From Rhizorhapis sp. SPR117 (GTDB lineage Bacteria; Pseudomonadota; Alphaproteobacteria; Sphingomonadales; Sphingomonadaceae): 64,000 nucleotides of DNA. Numbering within the stretch: position 1 is the first letter of the stretch; each line of letters starts with the position of its first letter. Positions 8,305 through 16,710 of this stretch are shown here, one piece after another. The DNA lies in the NCBI RefSeq assembly GCF_021742065.1, contig NZ_JAKKIE010000010.1, positions 14,359 to 78,358 of the forward strand. Reading direction: 5' to 3'. The notes below the pieces were generated by a model. The model was not told the origin of the DNA, searched no databases, and was given only the letters and a program-made list of their open reading frames with translations. The position numbers and the translations under genes were made by a program.

Positions 8305-9150
8305 TTAGCTGATCAGGTCGAAAAGGGATTTCTGGTTGATCCGCGCAAAGGCTGCCTGTGCCGCCTCCAGCGTCAGCAGCTTTTGCTGCATCTTTGCTAT
8401 CGTTTCGGTCAGATCGGTATCTTCCAACGTGGACCGCTTTTCGTTCAGCGACAAAGCGGCATCGGTCAGGCGGTCAGCGACCGAGGACAATCGTTCGGCT
8501 CTGATGCCCTGTTTCGACTGTTCGCCAATGACATGGCTCAAGCCCTTCTCAACGGAACTGAGCGCAGCAGCCTGTGCAGCATTATCTCCGCTGGTCACGG
8601 CAGCAATGGCTGAAGCCAATATATCGTCGAGCGACATCGCGGTGCCATTCACGTCAATGCCTTCGGCAACACTCTGGCGCGTGCCAACGACTTCCAGCTG
8701 GATACCGCGCCCGACGGGAATTTTGACCGTCGTGCTGTCGTCGAATACGGGCACTCCCTGATAATCGGTTTCATTCAGTAGCGTCGACAGGGTTTCGCGA
8801 ATGCCGTTCAAGTCAGCCAGAATGGCCGTGCGACCTTCTGTCCCCCCGGCAGCCGAGGCGGCGGCGACGAGTAATTCCTGTGCCCGGATCATCAGATTGT
8901 TGATTTCGCTCAGGTTGGTTTCCGCTTTGGATGAGCGGCTTTCGCCATAGGCGGCATTATCGGCCCAGGCGGCATTGCTTGCCTGCATCTTGCCGATCTC
9001 CGAAATTTCCACCCATGACTGAACATCGTCGGATGGCGCGGCAAGTTTTTTGCCTGACGAAACCGCTATCTGAGCCTGCGTGATCTCCTGCGTCAGCTTT
9101 TGCTGGCGTCTGATTTCATCGGCGAGTGTCTGACGCGTGATCGCAACCAT
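8305..9150 (-). CDS. flgL: Flagellar hook-filament junction protein FlgL (HAP3)
   Basis: The 281-residue product is flagellin-like at both ends. It has an N-terminal heptad region ('RRQQKLTQEITQAQIAVSSGKKLAAPSDD') and a C-terminal helix ('LEDTDLTETIAKMQQKLLTLEAAQAAFARINQKSLFDLI'). It is the second junction protein, placed between FlgK and the filament. The gene follows flgK by 13 bases and is the last gene of the leftward flg operon. The central domain is short. Confidence 0.93.
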   Translation of the reverse strand: MVAITRQTLADEIRRQQKLTQEITQAQIAVSSGKKLAAPSDDVQSWVEISEIGKMQASNAAWADNAAYGESRSSKAETNLSEINNLMIRAQELLVAAASAAGGTEGRTAILADLNGIRETLSTLLNETDYQGVPVFDDSTTVKIPVGRGIQLEVVGTRQSVAEGIDVNGTAMSLDDILASAIAAVTSGDNAAQAAALSSVEKGLSHVIGEQSKQGIRAERLSSVADRLTDAALSLNEKRSTLEDTDLTETIAKMQQKLLTLEAAQAAFARINQKSLFDLIS

Positions 9151-9163
9151 GATTTGCTAATCC

Positions 9164-10495
9164 TTAAAGCAGGTCCAATATGTTCTTGAACGTTTCCCGC
9201 GCGACCTGGATGATTTTCGCGCATCCCGAATAATTCTGCTGCATGCGCAGCAACTCCGCCGCCTCCAGATCCAGATCGACACCGGACACTTGTTCGCGGG
9301 CGGCACGGGCTTGTTCATCGCGGGCACCGGCAGCGGTCGCTTCGTTCAAGGTGGCGGTCAGAAGGGTGCCGTGCGTATTGATGATCCGGGTCCAGCCGCT
9401 TTCGGCGCCGCTTGTACCCCGGATGGAATTGATATTCAGCAGATTGCCGTTGGCCGTGCCATCCGCCGATGCAGTGGCAATGTCGGCTGGATTGCTGATC
9501 AGCAATTGCAGGGATGCGGCTGTGGTGCCAACCGATAGGATCGCCTCTCCGGCAGCGCCCGCCGATGTGTAGCCTGCCTGATGCCAATTGTTCATATCCT
9601 GCGCGAACTGCACAGCCAGCGCATCAACATCGGTGATGCGCGTGCTGGTGACGCTGGCGCTGGCGAACAGGCCGCCCAGAACACCGTTGCCGGGTGCAGC
9701 GACGGCGTTGCCATCCAGGGTCATGGCGAGTGTGCCGTCAGCATTCTGGGCAACGGAAAAGGTGCCTGCTGCCCCGTTTGCGACGATATTATTGCCGGCA
9801 TACTGCACGGTGACGGTGCCGCGATCGCCAAAGGCGATACTGACGTCGATCTGGCTGGTGATCGTCGAAAGCGCGGCGTCGCGGCTGTCGATAAGCTGTG
9901 CTTCGACCGATGTGCCGGAATTCACGCGGCGCAGGCCGTCATTGACCCGCGCCAGTTCAGTCAACGCATCGTTGATCGTTGAGACGCTGACCGATGATGC
10001 GGACGCAAGGCCCTCCGATACCGTTTGCAGGTCGCTCGCGGTCTGTTGAAAGGCGGCCACGACCTGATCGATGTTGAAAAGGAAGGCTGTACCCCGGGAT
10101 TCATTCGTCGGGTTTGCCGCCAGCGTTTCAGCCGAAGCAAACATGGAGGTCATGAGTTGCCCGACGCCGTTCTTCGTGTCGTTGAGCGCGGTTTCCACAT
10201 CGGTGAGCCATTTCGCCCGCGCTGAGGCGCTGCCCAGCCGGTTGCCCGTCAGCCGTGCGGAGGCATCCAGATAGGGATCGCTGGCACGTATGACGCCGGC
10301 AACTTCCACGCCGCCGAAATTGGCGCTGGGCACATAGAAGGCCGATGTACTGGTCGATACCGCCGACTCGCTCATCCGAATTGATCGCCGTGCATAATTG
10401 GCGGTGTCGGCGTTGGAGATATTTTCGGAAATGGCAGCCAGCGCCGCCCGATACGCCTTGGTGCCGGATGCGCCGATGGACAGAAGATCGCTCAT
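9164..10495 (-). CDS. flgK: Flagellar hook-filament junction protein FlgK (HAP1)
   Basis: The 443-residue FlgK shows the rod/hook N-terminal motif 'AYRAALAAISENISNADTANYARR' and the C-terminal 'GVDLDLEAAELLRMQQNYSGCAKIIQVARETFKNILDLL'. It caps the hook and joins it to FlgL. The length is below the roughly 550 residues of enterobacterial FlgK, because the outer domain is reduced. The ATG start overlaps the flgJ stop (ATGA). Confidence 0.94.
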   Translation of the reverse strand: MSDLLSIGASGTKAYRAALAAISENISNADTANYARRSIRMSESAVSTSTSAFYVPSANFGGVEVAGVIRASDPYLDASARLTGNRLGSASARAKWLTDVETALNDTKNGVGQLMTSMFASAETLAANPTNESRGTAFLFNIDQVVAAFQQTASDLQTVSEGLASASSVSVSTINDALTELARVNDGLRRVNSGTSVEAQLIDSRDAALSTITSQIDVSIAFGDRGTVTVQYAGNNIVANGAAGTFSVAQNADGTLAMTLDGNAVAAPGNGVLGGLFASASVTSTRITDVDALAVQFAQDMNNWHQAGYTSAGAAGEAILSVGTTAASLQLLISNPADIATASADGTANGNLLNINSIRGTSGAESGWTRIINTHGTLLTATLNEATAAGARDEQARAAREQVSGVDLDLEAAELLRMQQNYSGCAKIIQVARETFKNILDLL

Positions 10496-10779
10496 ATCTT
10501 GCCCTCAAATTGCTTGAGCAGCATCGTTGCGATGCCCAGGCCCTCACCGTCCGCCATCGTGTCCGCCACGCGCGCGTCGGACATATCGCGGAATTGCTCG
10601 GTGGCTTTGGAACCCAGCAAATCTTCGCCCAGACTGGCCGACCGCATCGACGAAATCATCTGGCGCATGAAGACGGCTTCAAAGGCTTTGGCTGCCTTTG
10701 TCAGGGCTTCATGATCCGTCGCGCTCGTTGCAGCGGGCGCGACGGATCTCCCTGAGGAAAGGATAGCGTTCGTATTCAT
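10492..10779 (-). CDS. flgJ: FlgJ rod-capping domain only
   Basis: This 95-residue protein matches the N-terminal rod-binding half of FlgJ: 'LTKAAKAFEAVFMRQMISSMR' and 'DMSDARVADTMADGEGLGIATMLLKQFEG'. The C-terminal muramidase domain of enterobacterial FlgJ is absent. The peptidoglycan-cutting role is probably supplied by the separate SLT transglycosylase gene at 19187-20035. It sits between flgI and flgK with overlapping ends. Confidence 0.9.
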   Translation of the reverse strand: MNTNAILSSGRSVAPAATSATDHEALTKAAKAFEAVFMRQMISSMRSASLGEDLLGSKATEQFRDMSDARVADTMADGEGLGIATMLLKQFEGKI

Positions 10780-11903
10780 TACAGCACCACCAGTTCGGCT
10801 TTCATGGCGCCTGCCTGTTTCAGCGCTTCCAGAATGGCGACCAGATCGGCAGGGGCCGTCCCGATGGCATTCACAGCCTTGACAATATCGGACAGGGACG
10901 CGCCGCCCTTGAACTGAAACATCGGATTGCGTTCTTCGGCGACGTCGAGCGTGCTTGATTGTTCGACCGCGGTCCGGCCCTTGGAAAAGGGCAGCGGCTG
11001 GACGACGCGGGGGGATTCTCCCACGCGGACGGTCAACTTTCCATGGCTGACGGCGGCTGGATTGATCCTGACGGCGCCGTTGATGACGACGGTTCCCGTG
11101 CGTGCATTGACGATGACCTTGGCGGGCGCTTCGGCAGGCTTCACGTTGATGTTTTCGATCAGCCCCATCATCATGATGCGCGTTTCCGCGCCGGGCTCTG
11201 CCTCGATTCTGATCGAAACGGCGTCTTCCGCATGGGCGCGGTTGTCACCAAAAGTCAGGTTGATAGCGTCGGCCACACGCAATGCGGTAGTAAGGTCAGC
11301 TTCAGCTAGGTTGAAGGTCAGCGACGGGGTATCCGCAAAGCCCGTGGCGACTGCCTGTTCAACCGTCGCCCCGCCCGGAATACGTCCGGCCGATGGGATG
11401 TTGACCGAAACTTTCGAACCGTCCGCGCCCTCGACACCCAGACCGCCAACGGCGAGGTTGCCCTGCGCCATTGCGTAAATCTGTCCATCGGCACCGCGCA
11501 AAGGTGTCATGATCAGCGTACCGCCGCGCAGCGATTTGGATTTGCCGAGCGCCGATACGGTGATGTCCAGCCGCTGACCGGGCTTGGCAAAGGCCGGCAA
11601 TTCAGCGGTGACCATGACTGCCGCCGCATTTTTCAGGGATGGGTTGATACCGGGCGGCAGGGTCAGGCCGAAACGCGACACCATGCCTTTGACGCCCTGC
11701 GTCGAGTAATCCAGACTGTCATCCCCGGTTCCCGCCAGACCCACGACTATGCCGTAACCAGTCAACTGGTTGGTACGCAGGCTTTGGAAATTGCCCAGAT
11801 CCTTGATCCGTTCGGCAGACGCTGGACTGGCCGCGACGATCGCGCCCAGCATCAGGCAGAACAGGCCGCGAAGCATAGGGGGCAGGGGAAACAACCGGGT
11901 CAT
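10779..11903 (-). CDS. flgI: Flagellar P-ring protein FlgI
   Basis: The 374-residue FlgI has a signal peptide (about residues 1-30, ending ASPASA) followed by the invariant P-ring start 'ERIKDLGNFQSLRTNQLTGYGIVVGLAGTGDD'. The C-terminus 'SLSDIVKAVNAIGTAPADLVAILEALKQAGAMKAELVVL' is also typical. It forms the periplasmic ring around the rod. Start 11903 is preferred over the ATG at 11909, because CGGAG lies seven bases before the former but only one before the latter. Confidence 0.95.
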   Translation of the reverse strand: MTRLFPLPPMLRGLFCLMLGAIVAASPASAERIKDLGNFQSLRTNQLTGYGIVVGLAGTGDDSLDYSTQGVKGMVSRFGLTLPPGINPSLKNAAAVMVTAELPAFAKPGQRLDITVSALGKSKSLRGGTLIMTPLRGADGQIYAMAQGNLAVGGLGVEGADGSKVSVNIPSAGRIPGGATVEQAVATGFADTPSLTFNLAEADLTTALRVADAINLTFGDNRAHAEDAVSIRIEAEPGAETRIMMMGLIENINVKPAEAPAKVIVNARTGTVVINGAVRINPAAVSHGKLTVRVGESPRVVQPLPFSKGRTAVEQSSTLDVAEERNPMFQFKGGASLSDIVKAVNAIGTAPADLVAILEALKQAGAMKAELVVL

Positions 11904-11915
11904 GAACATGCTCCG

Positions 11916-12590
11916 TTAAAAGGGGCTGATGGCGGAGAAAAAGCGTTGCAGCCAGCCTTGCCGACTGGCGCGCGCGAGTTCTCCCTTGCCGGTGTAGGTG
12001 ATCTTTGCATCGGCGACGCGGGTCGATGCGACGCGGTTGTCCGGGCCGATGTCGGCCGCGCGAACCAGTCCCGAAATCTGGATGAATTCGTCGCCACGGT
12101 TGAGCGTGAGCTGTTTTTGCCCACGCACCAGCATGGTGCCGTTGGGATAGACCTGGGCAATGGTCACCGTCACTTCGCCTGACAAGGCGTTGGACTGTTC
12201 CGCCTGACCCTTGCCGGTGAAATCCTGACTGCCGCCCATGCCGATGTCGCTGCTGGAAAAAAGCGAGAGGGGGCCGGTGGCGGGCGGGCTGAGACCGATG
12301 CCGCCTTTCCGGTCGGTAGAGGCGCTGTTGCTTTTGGTCGCCTGCGTCCGTTCGACGAGTGCAATGGTCAGCACGTCGCCAACCATGGCGGCGCGTGTGC
12401 CACTGGTCAGCGGAGCATAGCCGCTGGCGAGCTGAAATATCGAACCGTTGGCGACTTGCTGCTGCGACGCGAGGGATTGGGCGTAAGTGGGCGCATAATC
12501 CAGCGGGGCCGCTCGCGAACGCGCCTGTGCCGTTCCGCCGATGCAGATGCCTAGAGCGCTTAACGCGATCACTGCGGCAAAGCGGTTCAT
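11916..12590 (-). CDS. flgH: Flagellar L-ring protein FlgH
   Basis: The 224-residue FlgH shows the L-ring motifs 'GSIFQLASGYAPLTSGTRAAMVGDVLTIALVERTQATKSN', 'NGTMLVRGQKQLTLNRGDEFIQISGLVRAADIGPDN' and the end 'GWLQRFFSAISPF'. FlgH is normally a lipoprotein. Here the signal peptide contains 'LGIC', whose -1 Ile is a poor lipobox, so processing at AQA by signal peptidase I is an alternative. The ATG at 12590 follows the flgG stop at once; an in-frame ATG at 12611 is possible. Confidence 0.93.
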   Translation of the reverse strand: MNRFAAVIALSALGICIGGTAQARSRAAPLDYAPTYAQSLASQQQVANGSIFQLASGYAPLTSGTRAAMVGDVLTIALVERTQATKSNSASTDRKGGIGLSPPATGPLSLFSSSDIGMGGSQDFTGKGQAEQSNALSGEVTVTIAQVYPNGTMLVRGQKQLTLNRGDEFIQISGLVRAADIGPDNRVASTRVADAKITYTGKGELARASRQGWLQRFFSAISPF

Positions 12591-12591
12591 A

Positions 12592-13380
12592 TCAGATGTT
12601 CTGATTGACATATTTCAGCATTTCGTCGGTGGCGGAGATCATCTTGCTGTTCACTTCATAGGCGCGCTGCGTTTCGATCATGTCGACCAGTTCTTCGACG
12701 ACATTGACGTTGGAGCCTTCCAATGCGCCCTGACGGATAGCACCGCGCCCGTCGATACCGGCGGCGCCGACCTGAGGCTGGCCGCTGGCGGCGGTTTCGG
12801 CATAGAGGTTGTTGCCCAATGCCTGCAGTCCGGCGGAATTGACGAAGCGGGCCGTTTCGATCTGGCCGAGCTGTGTCGGTTCGGCCTGTCCGGCCAGTGT
12901 TGCCGATATGGTGCCATCGGAGCCTATGGTCAGGCTGGTGGCGCCTTCAGGCACCTGAATCTGCGGCTGGACCGGAAGGCCATCGCCAGTGACGATGACG
13001 CCTTCGCTGCTCAGGTTGAAATTGCCCGCGCGGGTATAGCCGGTGGAACCATCGGGCATCGAAATCTGAAAATAGCCCGAACCTTCAATCGCCATATCCA
13101 GGCCGTTGCCGGTGGTCGTCATCGAACCCTGCGTATCGATGCGGGCCGTGCCCGCCATCTGCACGCCCGAACCCAGCGAGAGGCCCACGGCATATTGATT
13201 TTCGGAATCCGACTGCGTGCCGGCCGCAATCATTTGCTGATAGGCCAGCGTTTCGAAATTGGCCCGGTCCTTCTTGAATCCGGTAGTATTTACGTTCGCC
13301 AGATTGTTGGCGATGACCTGCATCTTGGTATTTTGCGCGTCGAGCCCGGTGCGGGCGACCTGCAGTGCGGCATTGGTCAT
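12592..13380 (-). CDS. flgG: Flagellar distal rod protein FlgG
   Basis: The 262-residue FlgG has the axial-protein N-terminus 'TGLDAQNTKMQVIANNLANVNTTGFKKDRA', the central 'DMAIEGSGYFQISMPDGSTGYTRAGNF' and the C-terminus 'GSNVNVVEELVDMIETQRAYEVNSKMI'. It builds the distal rod that passes through the P and L rings. The length equals that of the enterobacterial protein (about 260). It lies between flgF and flgH in the usual order. Confidence 0.96.
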   Translation of the reverse strand: MTNAALQVARTGLDAQNTKMQVIANNLANVNTTGFKKDRANFETLAYQQMIAAGTQSDSENQYAVGLSLGSGVQMAGTARIDTQGSMTTTGNGLDMAIEGSGYFQISMPDGSTGYTRAGNFNLSSEGVIVTGDGLPVQPQIQVPEGATSLTIGSDGTISATLAGQAEPTQLGQIETARFVNSAGLQALGNNLYAETAASGQPQVGAAGIDGRGAIRQGALEGSNVNVVEELVDMIETQRAYEVNSKMISATDEMLKYVNQNI

Positions 13381-13403
13381 GGCATCAATTCCCTTCGCTA
13401 AAT

Positions 13404-14147
13404 TCAGTTGGGCAGGCGCATCAGACTAGCGCCGCTGTCATCGAGTTCCTTGGCCGTGGTGATCATCTTGATCTGTGTTTCCCAGGCGCGGCTGGCATCG
13501 ATCATCTGGACCAGCGCATCGGTCGGATTGACGTTCGACCCTTCCAGTGCCTGCGATGTGACGCTGGCGTCCGGGTCTTCCGGTAACGCGCCGCCGTTCA
13601 CCTCATGGAAAAGGCCATCTATGCCCTTGGAGATTTCCGAGCCCTTGGCCGAAACCAGCTTCAGTTTTTCGATCTGCTGCGGCTGGGCGAGGTCGCCGCC
13701 TTGCGGCACGATCCAGATGCTGCCGTCCTTGCCGATGGAAATGCTGTCGGCGGGCGGCAGGGTGATGGGGCCGCCTTCACCCAAAACGGGATTGCCATCG
13801 CCGGTGGTGAGCAGGCCGCTTTCGTTCAGCGTCAGATCGCCGCGCCGTGTATAGGCTTCACCCCCATCGGGGGCCTGCACGGTCAGCAAAGCATCGCCGT
13901 TCAAAGCCACATCAAGCGGATTGCCGGTCTGTGTGACCGATCCAGACTTCATGTTGGCGGCAATCACCTGTTCGCTCTGCATGGCGCGGCTGTTCAGGCT
14001 CTGCCCGTTCAGCCATGTCGTGCTGGCATTGGCAATTTCGGCGCGAAAGCCGGTCGTGCTGGCATTTGCAAGATTATTGGCGATGGCCGTCTGCCGCGCC
14101 ATGGCGCCGCGCATAGCGGTCAGCGATGTGTTGATCAGACGGTCCAT
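13404..14147 (-). CDS. flgF: Flagellar proximal rod protein FlgF
   Basis: The 247-residue axial protein has the N-terminal motif 'ARQTAIANNLANASTTGFRAEIA', a central 'LDVALNGDALLTVQAPDGGEAYTRRGDL' and the C-terminal 'GSNVNPTDALVQMIDASRAWETQIKMI'. The position between flgE and flgG and the length identify FlgF, a proximal rod subunit. It lies 23 bases upstream of flgG in the same operon. Confidence 0.94.
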   Translation of the reverse strand: MDRLINTSLTAMRGAMARQTAIANNLANASTTGFRAEIANASTTWLNGQSLNSRAMQSEQVIAANMKSGSVTQTGNPLDVALNGDALLTVQAPDGGEAYTRRGDLTLNESGLLTTGDGNPVLGEGGPITLPPADSISIGKDGSIWIVPQGGDLAQPQQIEKLKLVSAKGSEISKGIDGLFHEVNGGALPEDPDASVTSQALEGSNVNPTDALVQMIDASRAWETQIKMITTAKELDDSGASLMRLPN

Positions 14148-14176
14148 CGGTCAATAACTCCCTTTAATCAGGCGAA

Positions 14177-15013
14177 TCAGGTGCGCAGATTGACGATGGC
14201 CGAAGTCATCGTGCTGGCGGATTCGATGGCCTTTGCATTGGCCTGAAAATTCCGCTGGGCTGAAATCAGTGCGACCAGTTCTTCGGTGATGTCGACGTTG
14301 GAGCGTTCGAGCGCGCCGGACTGGATCGAACCGAACAGGCCCGAGGCGCCGGTGCCATATAGGGGGGTGCCGCTGGCGGCATTGGCCTGCCAATGTGCAT
14401 CGCCGCTCTGGCGCAGGCCTTCCTGACTGGGAAAGCTTGCCATGGCGACATCGCCCAGTGCCTGCGTCGAACCATCAGCAAAGGTAGCGGTGACCAGGCC
14501 TGTTTGGGAAATGCCCAGGCTGGACAGCTCAATCTCGTTGCCCCCCGCATCGGTGTAGGAGGTCGGTACTTGCAGATCCATCAGATCACTGGCCGCCGTG
14601 CCCGTGACATTGCCACTGGCATCGACTGGCAGGCCCTGCAGGCGGCTGCCCGTCGTGTCCACGACGAAGCGATTTTCGTCCAGACCGAAGGCGCCGTTGC
14701 GGGTATAGCCGATCTGGCTGGTCGGCGGCGGTGTGCTGACGGTGAAGAAGCCTTCGCCTGTGATGGCAAGATCAAGCGTCTTGTCCGTGGTTTCCAGCGT
14801 ACCCTGCGTGAATTGCTGCGCCAGACCGGTCAGGCGCACGCCCTGTCCAGCTACGGTGCCCGCCGTCTGCAGGGGCGCAGAGGCGAAAATGTCGCCAAAG
14901 TTGGCACGGCTCTTTTTGAAGGCGGTGGAGCTGACGTTCGCAACGTTATTGGAAATGGTCGTCAAATCCGCTTGCGCGCCTTTGAGGCCGGATAGCGAGA
15001 GATAGAAAGACAT
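14177..15013 (-). CDS. flgE: Flagellar hook protein FlgE (short form)
   Basis: The 278-residue protein begins 'MSFYLSLSGLKGAQADLTTISNNVANVSSTAFKKSRA', continues 'LDLAITGEGFFTVSTPPPTSQIGYTRNGAF' and ends with 'SNVDITEELVALISAQRNFQANAKAIESASTM'. These are FlgE axial motifs. It polymerises into the hook. Enterobacterial FlgE has about 400 residues; the outer D2 domain is mostly missing here. The neighbours flgD (scaffold) and flgF fix the assignment. Confidence 0.94.
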   Translation of the reverse strand: MSFYLSLSGLKGAQADLTTISNNVANVSSTAFKKSRANFGDIFASAPLQTAGTVAGQGVRLTGLAQQFTQGTLETTDKTLDLAITGEGFFTVSTPPPTSQIGYTRNGAFGLDENRFVVDTTGSRLQGLPVDASGNVTGTAASDLMDLQVPTSYTDAGGNEIELSSLGISQTGLVTATFADGSTQALGDVAMASFPSQEGLRQSGDAHWQANAASGTPLYGTGASGLFGSIQSGALERSNVDITEELVALISAQRNFQANAKAIESASTMTSAIVNLRT

Positions 15014-15041
15014 ATGATGCTACTCCTTCTTGAAAACAGGT

Positions 15042-15719
15042 TCAGCTGAGCCGTTTGGCATCGCTGGGGGAAAATTGGCCGATGGCGGTGATGAGTTTGG
15101 CCGAACTGGCATCGGCGGGAGATTGCACACCCGCAATGGCAGCCCAGGTCGACATGGAAGAGGTCGTGCCGCCGTTTACGACTACCTGCAGCGCCTGACT
15201 GTCGATGGTGTTGCCGTTGGCGTCCTTGCCGTCCCAGTAAAAGGGAACCGTGTCGCCCTTGGATTTCGCACCAATGTCGAAGCTCTTGACGATATTGCCG
15301 TTGGCGTCGGTCAGATCGATCGAAAGCGCGTCTGTGTCCTGCGCCAGCGTCACTTCGCCACCATAGACGCCATAGCGGTCGGGTGTGGCGATATCGCTGT
15401 TGACCAGCATCGACATGCCGATCCAGTTAGCCGCATCGGATATACGCGAACCCGAAAGACTGCTCGACAGGCTGCCAATCGAGTTGGAGATGTTGGAGAG
15501 CGAGGCATTCATTTCGGAAATGCCCGCAACTTGAGAGAATTGCGCCATTTGAGCGACCATCTGCGTATTATCCATAGGAGAAAAGGGGTCCTGCATCTTG
15601 AGCTGCGCTGTCATCAGCGTGAGGAAGCTGGATTGATCCATGACGTTCGACCCCTTGGCATTGGTGGTCGATGTGCTCGACGCCAGGGTGGAAACATAGT
15701 CATTGGCGATTGTCGTCAT
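15042..15719 (-). CDS. flgD: Hook assembly scaffold FlgD
   Basis: The 225-residue FlgD shows the N-terminal 'SSFLTLMTAQLKMQDPFSPMDNTQMVAQMAQFSQVAGI' and the Ig/Tudor-like C-terminal core with 'VPFYWDGKDANGNTI'. It caps the growing hook and is replaced by FlgK. The start codon overlaps the flgC stop (ATGA). It is 28 bases upstream of flgE. Confidence 0.94.
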   Translation of the reverse strand: MTTIANDYVSTLASSTSTTNAKGSNVMDQSSFLTLMTAQLKMQDPFSPMDNTQMVAQMAQFSQVAGISEMNASLSNISNSIGSLSSSLSGSRISDAANWIGMSMLVNSDIATPDRYGVYGGEVTLAQDTDALSIDLTDANGNIVKSFDIGAKSKGDTVPFYWDGKDANGNTIDSQALQVVVNGGTTSSMSTWAAIAGVQSPADASSAKLITAIGQFSPSDAKRLS

Positions 15720-16129
15720 TTGCCCATCCTTATGGTGTCGAGCATCAGAGATTTTGCGGTCTGGAGGACCTGCACATTATTCTGGTACTGACGTGCGGTT
15801 TCGATCATCTCGACCATTTCGGCGCTGCTATCGACGCCGGCTTCCCATACGTCGCCATTGGCGTCGGCAAGAGGGTGGCCGGGGTCATGGCGCTTGACCG
15901 GCGCGGTGTCGGACTGAACGACCTTGTCCACCTTTACAGTGGCGATGCCCGGACCGTCGGTTATGGTCTGGAACACCGGCTTGATAGCGCGATAGGCGGT
16001 TTTTTCGTCGCCCGTTATCGTGCCGGCATTCGCCATATTGGATGCCGTGGCATTCAGGCGCACGAGCTGTGCCGACATGGCGCGTCCGGCGATATCGAAT
16101 ATGTTCATGGGGTTTGCCATTGCGGTCAT
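15716..16129 (-). CDS. flgC: Flagellar proximal rod protein FlgC
   Basis: The 137-residue FlgC has 'IAGRAMSAQLVRLNATASNMANAGTI' at the N-terminus and 'DSSAEMVEMIETARQYQNNVQVLQTAKSLMLDTIRMGK' at the C-terminus. Both are typical of the rod protein and its length class. It overlaps flgB upstream and flgD downstream by four bases each. Confidence 0.95.
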   Translation of the reverse strand: MTAMANPMNIFDIAGRAMSAQLVRLNATASNMANAGTITGDEKTAYRAIKPVFQTITDGPGIATVKVDKVVQSDTAPVKRHDPGHPLADANGDVWEAGVDSSAEMVEMIETARQYQNNVQVLQTAKSLMLDTIRMGK

Positions 16130-16482
16130 TCTCCCTTCAGCGCGCGTGTGATCGTCGCCATGCGGCCTTCCAGAAAGGCCAGCGTGGTGCGGTACTGCAC
16201 GGCGTTTTCGGCAAAGAGCGTCTGTTCGGTCGAAAGCTCGACAGTGTTGCCGTCCAGCGAGGATTGCAGCGGCACACGATAGCCCATTGCGCCATCGGCG
16301 GCCTGATCGGCGCTGACGCCCCGCTGGGTCGCGACGGCGAGCGCCTTGTCAAAGTCGATGTCGCGCGCTTTATAATGGGGGGTCGCTGCATTGGCGATGT
16401 TGGAGGCGAGCAGGCTCAGGCGTTGCGAACGCAGCGCCAGCGCCTTTCCGTGCACTCCAAACAGACTATCTTCCAACGCCAT
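16126..16482 (-). CDS. flgB: Flagellar proximal rod protein FlgB
   Basis: The 118-residue FlgB contains 'LFGVHGKALALRSQRLSLLASNIANAATPHYKARDIDF' and a C-terminal helix. It is the first gene of the leftward operon flgBCDEFGHIJKL. The ATG at 16482 is preceded by GGAGG six bases upstream on the coding strand; the longer in-frame start at 16506 lies before that site and is unlikely. A sigma-54 promoter lies at 16574-16588. Confidence 0.94.
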   Translation of the reverse strand: MALEDSLFGVHGKALALRSQRLSLLASNIANAATPHYKARDIDFDKALAVATQRGVSADQAADGAMGYRVPLQSSLDGNTVELSTEQTLFAENAVQYRTTLAFLEGRMATITRALKGE

Positions 16483-16573
16483 TACGGCCTCCGTTAAAAG
16501 TTCCACCGCCGCTGCCGTTCTGATGGGTGAAGGCGATGCGACCGGCTTAAAAAGCTCACTCAGGTTCCCTTAC

Positions 16574-16588
16574 GCAAAGGCTGTGCCA
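16574..16588 (-). promoter_or_regulatory. Sigma-54 promoter of the flgB operon
   Basis: The minus strand reads TTGGCACAGCCTTTGCG. It has the TGGCAC -24 element, five bases, then the TTGC -12 element, a full match to the sigma-54 consensus. Transcription would start near 16563, about 80 bases before flgB. Two palindromes at 16661-16701 lie about 100 bases upstream of this start and are candidate enhancer sites. Confidence 0.85.
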
Positions 16589-16648
16589 ATTTGATGCGGC
16601 TCATTGCAAAAGTGGCATAAGAGACGTTTTTCCGTGGGTTTTGGCGCA

Positions 16649-16710
16649 GGCGGCAAAGCAGACGGCAAATTTTTGCCGTCCGGCGGCAATGGCTTGCCGC
16701 CTCTTGCCGG
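16649..16710. promoter_or_regulatory. Tandem 20-bp palindromes, probable enhancer sites for the flagellar sigma-54 activator
   Basis: Two inverted repeats share the form GNCGGCAA-N4-TTGCCGNC. Site I is at 16661-16680 and site II at 16682-16701. Their centres are 21 bp apart, two helical turns, so both face the same side of the DNA. An extra half-site GGCGGCAA is at 16649-16656 and another, TTGCCGG, at 16704-16710. The core CGGC-N-AA...TGCCG resembles the ftr elements bound by FlbD of Caulobacter, as I recall that consensus. The array lies between flgB (leftward) and the second motA-like gene (rightward). Confidence 0.7.

Noticed and set aside
12541..13401. A plus-strand ORF opposite flgG
   Set aside because: Shadow of flgG; composition and lack of motifs argue against coding.
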